DNA of 64,000 nt from Clostridiales bacterium (GTDB taxonomy: Bacteria; Bacillota; Clostridia; Christensenellales; Aristaeellaceae), in assembly GCA_004557905.1 (NCBI GenBank), contig SFFH01000006.1, positions 1-64,000 of the forward strand. Direction: 5' to 3'. Under the pieces are notes generated by a model that did no database searches, was not told the DNA's origin, and saw only the letters and a program-made list of their open reading frames with translations. The position numbers and the translations under genes were made by a program. Positions 32,444-40,623 of the stretch are shown here, piece after piece. Numbering within the stretch: position 1 is the stretch's first letter; each line of letters begins with the position of its first letter.

Positions 32444-33496
32444 ATGGCAAAGCTGACCAGACAGGTGAAGGCGGGCCATGTCGCCATTGGCGGCGGCGCG
32501 CCGGTTTCCGTGCAGTCGATGACCAATACCGACACGGCGGACGTGGAGGCGACGCTCTCCCAAATCCGCGCGCTGGCGATTGCGGGCGCGGACATCGTTC
32601 GCGTTTCCGTGTACAATGAGGACTGCGCCAGGGCTGTGCGCGCGCTGGTGGACGGCAGCCCGGTGCCGCTGGTGGCGGACATTCACTTTGACCACAAGCT
32701 GGCGCTGGCCGCCGTGGAAAACGGCATTCACAAGCTGCGCATCAATCCCGGCAACATCGGCGGGGAGAAGAACGTGCGCATCCTGGCGGACTGCGTGAAA
32801 GCGCACCACATCCCGGTGCGCATCGGCGTGAACTCCGGCTCGGTGGAGAAGGACATTTTGGCCAAGTACGGCGGGCCGACCCCGCAGGGCATGGTGGAGA
32901 GCGCGCTGAATCACGCGAAGATGCTGGAAAAATGCGGCTTTTACGACATGGTGCTCTCCATGAAGGCGAGCAACGTGCCGGATACCGTGGCGGCGTACCG
33001 CCTGGCCAGCATGCAGTGCGACTATCCGCTGCACCTGGGCGTGACCGAGGCGGGCCTGCCGGAGCAGGGACGCATCAAGAGCGCAATCGGCATCGGCGCG
33101 CTGCTGCTGGACGGCATCGGCGACACCATCCGCGTGTCGCTGACGGGTGACCCGTGCCTGGAGCCGCCGGCGGGCATCGAGATCCTGCAGAACTGCGGCC
33201 TGCGCAAGGACTGCGTGCAGTACGTCTCCTGTCCGACCTGCGGGCGCACCTGCATCGATGTGGGCGGGATCATGGCCCGCGTGCAGCAGGAGCTTGCGGG
33301 CGTGAAGGTGCCCTTCAAGGTGGCGGTCATGGGCTGCGTGGTCAATGGCCCGGGCGAGGCGCGCGAGGCTGATATCGGCATCTGTGGCGGCGGAAACGGC
33401 GCGGGCCTGCTAATCAAAAAGGGCGAAGCGCCGCGCAAGGTCACGGGCGACCTGGCGGAAATCCTCGTCTCTGAGATTAAGGCCATGCTTGGTTAA
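32444..33496 (+). CDS. ispG: 4-hydroxy-3-methylbut-2-en-1-yl diphosphate synthase
   Basis: The 350-residue iron-sulfur enzyme of the MEP pathway converts the cyclodiphosphate to HMBPP. VSVQSMTNTDT opens the TIM barrel; SCPTCGRTCID and MGCVVNGPGEAREADIG supply cluster cysteines. It is the last gene of the uppS-to-ispG run, which is also the usual order in Clostridia. The stop lies at the edge of a dispersed repeat. Confidence 0.95.
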   Translation: MAKLTRQVKAGHVAIGGGAPVSVQSMTNTDTADVEATLSQIRALAIAGADIVRVSVYNEDCARAVRALVDGSPVPLVADIHFDHKLALAAVENGIHKLRINPGNIGGEKNVRILADCVKAHHIPVRIGVNSGSVEKDILAKYGGPTPQGMVESALNHAKMLEKCGFYDMVLSMKASNVPDTVAAYRLASMQCDYPLHLGVTEAGLPEQGRIKSAIGIGALLLDGIGDTIRVSLTGDPCLEPPAGIEILQNCGLRKDCVQYVSCPTCGRTCIDVGGIMARVQQELAGVKVPFKVAVMGCVVNGPGEAREADIGICGGGNGAGLLIKKGEAPRKVTGDLAEILVSEIKAMLG

Positions 33497-33538
33497 ACTG
33501 CGCGAAACGGATAAAGCCCGGGCGGCAGCAGGGCGTGG
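33496..33538. repeat. Dispersed intergenic repeat B, copy 1
   Basis: AACTGCGCGAAACGG followed by CCGGGCGGCAG and GGCGT begins at the ispG stop codon. The pattern recurs at 33600 and 44663. Confidence 0.7.
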
Positions 33539-33598
33539 GGACCTCATCCGTCACGCCTGCGGCGTGCCACCTTCCCCATAGGGGAAGGCTAAGCTTGC
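33537..33598. repeat. Dispersed intergenic repeat A, copy 3
   Basis: GGGGACCTCATCCG, then a CACGCCTGCGGCGTG palindrome, CCACCTTCCCC and GGGGAAGGCT, matching 11504-11560. It sits between two copies of repeat B. Confidence 0.75.
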
Positions 33599-33599
33599 T

Positions 33600-33650
33600 C
33601 AACTGCGCGAAGTGAAGAATGGTTCGGGCGGCAGCCACGGCATAACCTGT
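33600..33650. repeat. Dispersed intergenic repeat B, copy 2
   Basis: AACTGCGCGAAGTGAAGAA, then TTCGGGCGGCAGCC and GGCATAACC, matching copies at 33496 and 44663. Confidence 0.7.
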
Positions 33651-33681
33651 GGTATCTTGTTATACCCTAACGTATCCCAGC

Positions 33682-33711
33682 GGCGGACGGTTTTTGGCCG
33701 TCCGCCTTTTC
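33682..33711 (+). terminator. Terminator before polC
   Basis: GGCGGACGG pairs with CCGTCCGCC, then TTTT. It probably ends the frr-ispG transcript. Confidence 0.75.
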
Positions 33712-33730
33712 AAGGCACAGGAGAGAAATC

Positions 33731-36700
33731 ATGTCTGAACAATGGGAAGGCTTGCTGGAAGGCGCGGCGGCCGATCTCAGGGGCCACCTGACGCTGGACC
33801 GCGTGACGGCCAGCCGCAGCGGCGAGGAGATCACCGTCTATTTTTCCAGCGATATCCTCGTGGAGGAACGGCCATTTCTGGCGCTGCAGCGGGCGCTGAG
33901 GCGCAACTTTGCCCCGATGCATGTGTCGCTGATCGTCAAGTCCCCGCAGCTGGCGGAGGACTTTCTTTCCGATCCCATGAAGTATTCGGCGTTTATCCTG
34001 CGCTGCGTCCGGCGCCGCCATCCCTCCGGCACGCCGCTCATGCAGGACGCGAAGTTTGAATGCAAGGGCAACGTGCTCTCCATCCTCGTGCCGCAGGACA
34101 TCGCGCCGAAGTTTCTCACGCAGTCCGGCGTGGACGCGTATATCCAGCAGCTGGTCAAAAACGTGTTTGTGACGGACGTGCACGTCGTCTTCCAGGCGAT
34201 CAAGCTGCGCGAAGAGCAGCTCGAGGAGATCCGCCGCAGAAGAAAGCAGGAGGACGAGCAGGCCGTCGCCGAGATGATCAAGGAGCAGAAGGAGCAGGTC
34301 ATCGCTCGCGAGCAGCAGGCGGCGAAGGAAAAGCCCAAGGCGGTCTTTGGCCGGCCGATCACGGCGGAGCCCATGGAGATCGCCGAGCTGACCGAGGAGG
34401 CCAGCAAGATCGTTATTTGCGGCGAGGTGCTCACGGCGGAGACGCGCGAGCTCAAGGGCGGCGAGATGCAGCTGCTGATCTTCGCGCTCACCGACTATAC
34501 CAACACCATCAAGTGCAAGGCGTTCCTTCGCTACAAGCCGCGAAAGGGCCGCTTCGGCGCGGGTGCGGAGGACGACGAGCGCCCGCCGACGGAGGAGGAG
34601 AAGAAGGCTGTCAGCGACATCATCGACGCCGTGAAGCCGGGCAAGTGGTTTGCCGTGCGCGGCGACGTGAAGATGGACAGCTTTGAAAAGGGCCTTGTCA
34701 TGATGGTTCTGGACATCGACGCGCGCGAGAAGCCCGAGCGCAAAGACACCGCCGAGCGTAAGCGCATCGAGCTGCACATGCACACCAACATGAGCGAGAA
34801 GGACGGCGTGTCCTCCGCCTCCGACCTCATCAAGCGCGCGGCGCAGTGGGGCCATCCGGCGGTGGCCATCACCGACCACGGCGTGGTGCAGGCGTTCCCG
34901 GAGGCGTTCGCCGCAGCGAAGAAGAACAAGATCAAGCTGATTCCGGGCGTGGAGGCCTACCTGACCGACGTGACGACCGTTGTAAAAGACGGCGACGAGC
35001 GCCGGCTGCACGACGACATCGTCGTGGTGGACTTCGAGACGACGGGCCTCAACCCGCGCAAGAACCGCATCATGGAGATCGGCGCGGTGCGCATCCGCAA
35101 CGGACAGGTTGTGGAGGAATACTCGCGCTTTGTCAACCCGCAGGAGCCGATCCCGGCGGAGGTAACTGAGCTGACGGGCATCAGCGACGCGATGGTCGCA
35201 GATGCCGGCACGGCGGAGACCGAGATCCCGGCGCTGCTTAAGTTCATCGGCGACGCGGCGTTTGCCGCGCACAACGCCAAGTTCGACTACTCGTTCCTCA
35301 CGGAGGAATGCGCCCGCCTGGGCATCGAGATCCACATGCCGGTCATCGACACGCTCGAATTCTCCCGGCGCATGTATCCCAGCCTCAAGAGCCACCGCCT
35401 CGGCGCGGTCTGCAAGTCGCTGGGCATCAGCCTCAAAAACGCGCACCGCGCGGTGCACGACGCGCGCGCCACGGCGCACATGCTCAACCGCATGCTGGAT
35501 ACCGCGCTCGAAAAGGGCGTGGAGCGCCTGTGCGACATCAACAGCGCGCTGACCGGCGGCGCCATCGGCGACTCGTACCACATCATTCTGCTGGCCTGCG
35601 AGCAGGACGGCATCACCAACATCAACAAGATCGTCTCCGAGGGCCATCTCAACTACTTCAGCCGAAAGCCGCACACGCCGCGCGAGATTCTGCAGAAGTA
35701 CCGCAAGGGCATCATCGTCGGCTCCGCGTGCGAGGCGGGCGAGCTGTTCCGCGCCGTGGTGGACGGCAAAAACGACACGGAGCTCAAGCGCATCGCGCGG
35801 TTCTACGACTATCTGGAGATTCAGCCCATCGGCAACAACGAGTTCATGCTGCGCGAGGGCATGGCCGAGGACGAGGAGCAGCTGCGCGACTACAACCGCA
35901 AGATTGTCTGGCTGGGCGAGGAGCTGGGCATTCCCGTCGTGGCGACGGGCGACGTGCACTTCCTGGACCCGAAGGACGCGAAGTTCCGCGCAATCATCCA
36001 GGCGGCCTACGGCTTCAAGGACGCGGACAACCAGCCGCCGCTGTACTTCAAGACGACACAGGAGATGCTCGACGAGTTCGCGTACCTGGGCAAGGCGAAG
36101 GCGGAGGAGGTTGTCATCGACAACCCTGCCAAAATTGCCGCACGCATCGGCGAGGTGGGCTTGTACCCCAAGCACCCGGAGGGCAAGGAGACGTTCCAGC
36201 CGTACTGGCCGGACGCGGCGGACAACATCCGCAACCTCTGTGAGGAGAAGATTCGCGAGCACTTCGGCGACAACCCGCCGGAGATTGTCGTCAAGCGCAA
36301 GGAGAAGGAGCTCAGCTCCATCCTGGGCTACGGCTACGGCACGCTGTACAACATCGCCGAGAAGCTGGTGAAGAAGTCCAACGCGGACGGCTATCTGGTC
36401 GGCTCGCGCGGCAGCGTCGGCTCCTCGTACGTCGCCCATCTGGTCGGCATCTCCGAGGTCAACGCACTGCCGCCGCACTACCGGTGCGAGAAGTGCAAGT
36501 GGTACACGTTTGACGTGGACAAGCAGAAATACAAGACCGGCCCGGACCTGCCGCCGATGAACTGCCCCAACTGCGGCGAGCCGCTCTTCCGCGACGGGTT
36601 CGAGATCCCGTTCGAGGTCTTCCTGGGCTTCAAGGGCGACAAGGTGCCGGATATTGACCTGAACTTCTCGGGCGTGTATCAGCCGCGCGCGCACGCGTAT

Positions 36701-38077
36701 ATCGAAGAGCTGTTCGGCAAGCAGTACTGCTACCGCGCCGGCACGATCGGCACGCTGGCGGACAAGACGGCCTACGGCTACGTAAAGAAGTACTGCGAGG
36801 AACGGAACCTGACGCTCTCCGAGGCGGAGATGAACCGCCTGGCGCTCGGGTGCGTGGGCGTCAAGCGCACGACGGGCCAGCACCCGGCCGGCATGGTCGT
36901 GCTGCCCAAGGAATACGAAATTCAGCAGTTCGTCGCGATCCAGCACCCGGCCAACGACATGAGCAACCCCGTCATCACGACGCACTACGACTTCGGCTCC
37001 ATGCACGACGTGCTGGTCAAGTTGGACGTTCTGGGCCACGATGACCCGACGATGATCCGCATGCTGATGGACCTGACGGGCGTGGACGCACGGCGGATTC
37101 CGCTGACGGACCCGAAGGTCATCTCGCTCTTTTCCTCCACCGAGGCGCTGGGCGTCACGCCGGAGCAGATCGGCTCCAACACGGGCACCTACGGCGTGCC
37201 TGAATTCGGAACCAAGTTCGTGCGCCAGATGCTGGAGGAGACCAAGCCGACGACGATGGACGAGCTCATCCGTATCTCCGGCCTGTCCCACGGCACGGAC
37301 GTGTGGATCGGCAACGCGCAGGAGATCGTCAAAAACGGCATCGCGCCGTTCTCCTCGTGCATCTGCACCCGAGACGACATCATGAACGCGCTGATGGACT
37401 ACGGCGTGGAGCCGAAGATGGCGTTTGACACGATGGAGTTCGTGCGCAAGGGCAAGGGCCTCAAACCGGAGATGGAGCAGGCGATGATCGACCACAACGT
37501 GCCGCAGTGGTTCATCGACTCGTGCAAGAAGATCAAGTACATGTTCCCCAAGGGGCACGCCGTGGCCTACGTCACCATGTCCCTGCGCGTGGCCTGGTAC
37601 AAGGTGTACCGGCCGGCCGCCTACTACTGCGCATACTACACCGTGCGCGCGGACGGCTTTGACGCGAGCATCCTGTGCGGGTCGCTGGAGTCCATCCGCG
37701 CGCGCTACAAGGAGATGGAGGAAAACAGCAAGGACCTGAGCCAGAAGGACAAGGACCTGATGATCATCATGGAGCTGGTTATCGAGATGCTCTGCCGCGG
37801 AATCAAGCTGGCGCCGGTGGATCTTGAGAAGAGCGACGCGACGAAGTTCCAGGTGGTCTCCGATACCCTCATCCGCGTGCCGTTCAACGCGCTGCCGGGT
37901 CTGGGCGAGGCGGCGGCGCAGGCGATCGTGGAGGCGCGGGATCAGTCCCCGTTCATCTCCGTGGAGGATCTGCGCAACCGCGGCAAGGCCTCCCAGGCGG
38001 TCATCGACATGCTGCGCGAGATGGGCTGCTTAAGCGGCCTGCCGGAAACCAACCAGACGACGCTGTTTTCCTTCTGA
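33731..38077 (+). CDS. polC: DNA polymerase III alpha subunit, PolC type
   Basis: The 1448-residue Gram-positive replicative polymerase with built-in proofreading. In order: an N-terminal domain, OB fold (ITAEPMEIAELTEEASKIVICGEVL), PHP domain (IELHMHTNMSEKDGVSSASD), exonuclease (VVDFETTGLNPRKNRIMEIGAVRI to AVHDARATAHML), then the PolC polymerase core with GSRGSVGSS, the Cys-rich zinc-like motif CEKCKWY and CPNCGEP, PDIDLNFSG catalytic Asps and KRTTGQHPAGM. The length is normal and no damage is seen. It is a class hallmark of Firmicutes. AGGAGAG lies just before ATG 33731. Confidence 0.97.
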   Translation: MSEQWEGLLEGAAADLRGHLTLDRVTASRSGEEITVYFSSDILVEERPFLALQRALRRNFAPMHVSLIVKSPQLAEDFLSDPMKYSAFILRCVRRRHPSGTPLMQDAKFECKGNVLSILVPQDIAPKFLTQSGVDAYIQQLVKNVFVTDVHVVFQAIKLREEQLEEIRRRRKQEDEQAVAEMIKEQKEQVIAREQQAAKEKPKAVFGRPITAEPMEIAELTEEASKIVICGEVLTAETRELKGGEMQLLIFALTDYTNTIKCKAFLRYKPRKGRFGAGAEDDERPPTEEEKKAVSDIIDAVKPGKWFAVRGDVKMDSFEKGLVMMVLDIDAREKPERKDTAERKRIELHMHTNMSEKDGVSSASDLIKRAAQWGHPAVAITDHGVVQAFPEAFAAAKKNKIKLIPGVEAYLTDVTTVVKDGDERRLHDDIVVVDFETTGLNPRKNRIMEIGAVRIRNGQVVEEYSRFVNPQEPIPAEVTELTGISDAMVADAGTAETEIPALLKFIGDAAFAAHNAKFDYSFLTEECARLGIEIHMPVIDTLEFSRRMYPSLKSHRLGAVCKSLGISLKNAHRAVHDARATAHMLNRMLDTALEKGVERLCDINSALTGGAIGDSYHIILLACEQDGITNINKIVSEGHLNYFSRKPHTPREILQKYRKGIIVGSACEAGELFRAVVDGKNDTELKRIARFYDYLEIQPIGNNEFMLREGMAEDEEQLRDYNRKIVWLGEELGIPVVATGDVHFLDPKDAKFRAIIQAAYGFKDADNQPPLYFKTTQEMLDEFAYLGKAKAEEVVIDNPAKIAARIGEVGLYPKHPEGKETFQPYWPDAADNIRNLCEEKIREHFGDNPPEIVVKRKEKELSSILGYGYGTLYNIAEKLVKKSNADGYLVGSRGSVGSSYVAHLVGISEVNALPPHYRCEKCKWYTFDVDKQKYKTGPDLPPMNCPNCGEPLFRDGFEIPFEVFLGFKGDKVPDIDLNFSGVYQPRAHAYIEELFGKQYCYRAGTIGTLADKTAYGYVKKYCEERNLTLSEAEMNRLALGCVGVKRTTGQHPAGMVVLPKEYEIQQFVAIQHPANDMSNPVITTHYDFGSMHDVLVKLDVLGHDDPTMIRMLMDLTGVDARRIPLTDPKVISLFSSTEALGVTPEQIGSNTGTYGVPEFGTKFVRQMLEETKPTTMDELIRISGLSHGTDVWIGNAQEIVKNGIAPFSSCICTRDDIMNALMDYGVEPKMAFDTMEFVRKGKGLKPEMEQAMIDHNVPQWFIDSCKKIKYMFPKGHAVAYVTMSLRVAWYKVYRPAAYYCAYYTVRADGFDASILCGSLESIRARYKEMEENSKDLSQKDKDLMIIMELVIEMLCRGIKLAPVDLEKSDATKFQVVSDTLIRVPFNALPGLGEAAAQAIVEARDQSPFISVEDLRNRGKASQAVIDMLREMGCLSGLPETNQTTLFSF

Positions 38078-38157
38078 TTTTCCGGCGGAACAGGCCTGTT
38101 TTTGAACGGAATCTGCCTGAATTTTGCCGGAATAGCTGATAAAACGTGCACAGAGGG

Positions 38158-38186
38158 TTGTATTTTTGAAAAAGCGGTGATATAAT
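38158..38186 (+). promoter_or_regulatory. Promoter of rimP-nusA-infB operon
   Basis: TTGTAT (38158-38163), 17 bases, TATAAT (38181-38186), giving a leader of about 105 bases. Confidence 0.7.
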
Positions 38187-38236
38187 AACCGCATAGGATT
38201 TGTTTTTGCGGCGTACTGCGCCTGCAGTTTGGATGG

Positions 38237-38263
38237 AAAGAGTGGGAGAGATGCCCACTCTTT
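38237..38263 (+). promoter_or_regulatory. rimP leader hairpin
   Basis: AAAGAGTGGG pairs perfectly with CCCACTCTTT around a 7-base loop in the mRNA leader 35 bases before rimP. Hairpins of this look are common before rimP in Firmicutes, as I recall. It may be an attenuator responding to NusA, which is inference. Confidence 0.65.
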
Positions 38264-38297
38264 CTGTTGACTGCGACTAATTTGTGGGAGTGTGTGA

Positions 38298-38825
38298 ATG
38301 GCACAAAGCGATCTGACCCGCGTTGTCGAGCCCGCCTGCCGCAGGCTTGCCCAGGAGCAGCAGGTGGAGCTGGTGGACGTCGAGCTTGTGCGCGAGGGCG
38401 CAAGCCGGTATCTGCGGATCTATATTGACAAACCCGACGGAATTACCTTGAGCGACTGCGAGACGTACCACCGCGCCGTGATGCCTTTGGTTGAGCGCGT
38501 GGATTACGATTTCCTTGAGGTATGTTCGCCGGGTATTGATCGTCCTCTGAAAAAGCAGAAGGATTACGACGCGCACGTCGGCGATCCGGTGGAGGTGCAT
38601 CTGTACCGCCCCGTCGACAAATACCGCCGCTTTGAGGGCGAGCTGCTGGGTCTCTTTGGGGACCAGGTGAAATTGAGAATCGGCGAGGAAGAGAGGAGCT
38701 TCGCGCTCAGGGAAATCTCGCTGTGCAAACCCGTGATCGTCATTACCGAGGAGGATCTCGGCGATGAAGCGGCGCTCGAGATGGGCGACGAGGAAGGAGA
38801 AGCGTCAGATGATGGACAAGAATGA
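38298..38825 (+). CDS. rimP: Ribosome maturation factor RimP
   Basis: The 175-residue factor helps 30S assembly. The N-terminal alpha/beta domain reads VELVDVELVREGASRYLRIYIDKPDGITLSDCE, followed by the SPGIDRPLKKQKDY motif and a C-terminal SH3-like domain. An acidic tail of about 25 residues closes it. Its end overlaps nusA by 17 bases, so translation is probably coupled. First gene of the classic nusA-infB operon. Confidence 0.94.
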   Translation: MAQSDLTRVVEPACRRLAQEQQVELVDVELVREGASRYLRIYIDKPDGITLSDCETYHRAVMPLVERVDYDFLEVCSPGIDRPLKKQKDYDAHVGDPVEVHLYRPVDKYRRFEGELLGLFGDQVKLRIGEEERSFALREISLCKPVIVITEEDLGDEAALEMGDEEGEASDDGQE

Positions 38826-39960
38826 AAACAAAGAGATGATTGAGGCCGTCGCGCAGCTGGCGAAGGAGAAGAACATCGGCAAGGAAGTGCTCTTCTCCGC
38901 CATCGAGGAAGCGCTGAAGAGCGCCTATAAGAACAATTTCAACAAGCAGTACGGCGTCGCGCCGTCCAACGCGAACGTGCGCGTGGAGCTTGACCGCGTG
39001 ACCGGCGCCGTGCGCCTGTACGCGCGCAAGCAGGTCGAGGAGTGGGTTGTCGACGAGGCGGCCGAGATCTCCATCGAGGACGCGCGCAAGATTCAGCCCA
39101 GCTACGAGGAAGGCGACATCGTCGAGGTCGAGGTGACCCCGAACAACTTCCGCCGCGTCGCCGCGCAGACCGCCAAGCAGGTGATCGTGCAGAAGATCCG
39201 CGAGGCGGAGCGCGGCAAGATCTACGATGACTTCATTGAGAAGGAGAACGAGATCCTCACCGCGATCGTGCACAGCGTCGATCCGGAGACCAGGACCGTG
39301 TATGTGGAGCTGGGCAAGACCGAGGGCGCGCTGGAGGCCTCCCAGCAGATGGCCGCCGACGTCTATACGCCGGGCGAGCGTTTCAAGGTCTACCTGCTGG
39401 AGGTTGTCGCCGACCGCCGTCTGGCCCGTCCGGGCGCGAAGTACGGCCCGCAGGTGAGCGTCAGCCGCATCCATCCGGGTCTGGTCAAGCGCCTGTTCGA
39501 GTTGGAGGTGCCGGAGATCCAGAGCGGCATCGTGCAGATCAAGTCCATCGCGCGCGAGGCCGGTTCCCGCACGAAGATGGCCGTCTACTCCAGCGATCCG
39601 ATGATCGATCCGGTCGGCTCCTGCGTGGGCCCGCGCGGCCAGCGCGTGGACCGCGTGGTCACCGAGCTGCGCGGCGAGAAGATCGACATCATCAAGTGGT
39701 CCGCCGACCCGGCAGAGTTCGTGGCCAACGCGCTCAATCCGGCGCACGTCGTGAGCGTGTTTGTCAACGAGAAGGAGAAGGCGTGCCGCGTCGTCGTGCC
39801 GGACAATCAGCTCTCCCTGGCCATCGGCAAGGAAGGCCAAAACGCGCGCCTGGCGGCCCGCCTGACCGGATGGAAGATCGACATCAAGAGCCAGAGCCAG
39901 GTCGACGAGCTGATGCTGGAGCAGGATGAAGCTGCCGCCGAGGACAGCCTGGACGTCTGA
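38809..39960 (+). CDS. nusA: Transcription termination/antitermination factor NusA
   Basis: The 383-residue factor binds RNA polymerase and nascent RNA to control pausing, termination and antitermination. It has the N-terminal polymerase-binding domain, an S1 domain, and two KH domains (SDPMIDPVGSCVGPRGQRVDRVVTEL and DNQLSLAIGKEGQNARLAARLTGW). The C-terminal repeats of E. coli NusA are absent, as in Firmicutes. AAGGAG at 38793-38798 supports ATG 38809 (38812 also possible), inside the rimP end. Confidence 0.95.
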   Translation: MMDKNENKEMIEAVAQLAKEKNIGKEVLFSAIEEALKSAYKNNFNKQYGVAPSNANVRVELDRVTGAVRLYARKQVEEWVVDEAAEISIEDARKIQPSYEEGDIVEVEVTPNNFRRVAAQTAKQVIVQKIREAERGKIYDDFIEKENEILTAIVHSVDPETRTVYVELGKTEGALEASQQMAADVYTPGERFKVYLLEVVADRRLARPGAKYGPQVSVSRIHPGLVKRLFELEVPEIQSGIVQIKSIAREAGSRTKMAVYSSDPMIDPVGSCVGPRGQRVDRVVTELRGEKIDIIKWSADPAEFVANALNPAHVVSVFVNEKEKACRVVVPDNQLSLAIGKEGQNARLAARLTGWKIDIKSQSQVDELMLEQDEAAAEDSLDV

Positions 39961-39976
39961 TACGGGGTGAGCGCGG

Positions 39977-40243
39977 ATGAAAACACGCAAGATTCCCATG
40001 CGCATGTGCGTGGGCTGCCGCGAGATGAAGGAAAAGCGCAGCCTGCTGCGCGTCGTCAAGTCCCCTGAGGGAGCGATCAGCTTCGACCGGGTGGGCAAGG
40101 CGCCGGGCCGCGGCGCATATGTTTGCAAATCGAAGGCATGCTTGGAGAGGGCGGTCAAGGCGCGTCAGCTTGAGCGGGCACTGGAGACCCGCATCGACGA
40201 GGCGGTCTTCGCCCAGCTGATGGAGGAAATCGATGCCGATTGA
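39977..40243 (+). CDS. rnpM: RNase P modulator RnpM (YlxR)
   Basis: The 88-residue YlxR-family protein binds nucleic acid and, in Bacillus, the RNase P RNA. Motifs MRMCVGCREMKEKRSLLRVV and GRGAYVCKSKACLERAVKARQLERAL are typical. Its end overlaps the ylxQ start by 11 bases. Usual position between nusA and infB. Confidence 0.93.
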   Translation: MKTRKIPMRMCVGCREMKEKRSLLRVVKSPEGAISFDRVGKAPGRGAYVCKSKACLERAVKARQLERALETRIDEAVFAQLMEEIDAD

Positions 40244-40544
40244 GCGCGATGCGTTTTACTCGATGCTGGGCATCGCCAGGCGTGCCGGCGTACTGACGCT
40301 GGGCACGGACGGCGTGCTGAGCGCGATTGCGTCCGGCGGCGCGGCCGTGGTGCTCCTGGATGCGGCAGCCTCGGAAAACACGAAGAAGAAATTCCGCGAT
40401 TCCTGCGCGTTCTACGGCGCCCCGCTGTTTGAGACCGCGCCGGAAAGACTGGGCCTGGCCATCGGCAAGCCGGGCCGCATGTGCGCGGCGGTCGCAAAGG
40501 GAACGCTTGGCGACAAGCTGCACGCGCTGGCGCAGCAGGGCTGA
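40233..40544 (+). CDS. ylxQ: L7Ae/L30e-family protein YlxQ
   Basis: A 103-residue L7Ae-like RNA-binding protein that recognises kink-turn RNA in homologues. It begins MLGIARRAGVLTLGTDGVLSAI and has the GxxxA strand AAVVLLDAAASENTKKKF. Position between rnpM and infB and the overlap with rnpM are conserved in Firmicutes. Its exact role is not established. Confidence 0.9.
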   Translation: MPIERDAFYSMLGIARRAGVLTLGTDGVLSAIASGGAAVVLLDAAASENTKKKFRDSCAFYGAPLFETAPERLGLAIGKPGRMCAAVAKGTLGDKLHALAQQG

Positions 40545-40623
40545 GCCGGACATGGGAAGGGCAACAACAATACTTTACAGATATGAAGCGTAATGACGCA
40601 ATTTGCGGGGGTGCAAGGGCAGA

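Noticed and set aside
33710..37558. Very long open frame on the strand opposite polC
   Set aside because: Mirror effect of GC-rich codon use; polC itself is complete and unmistakable.
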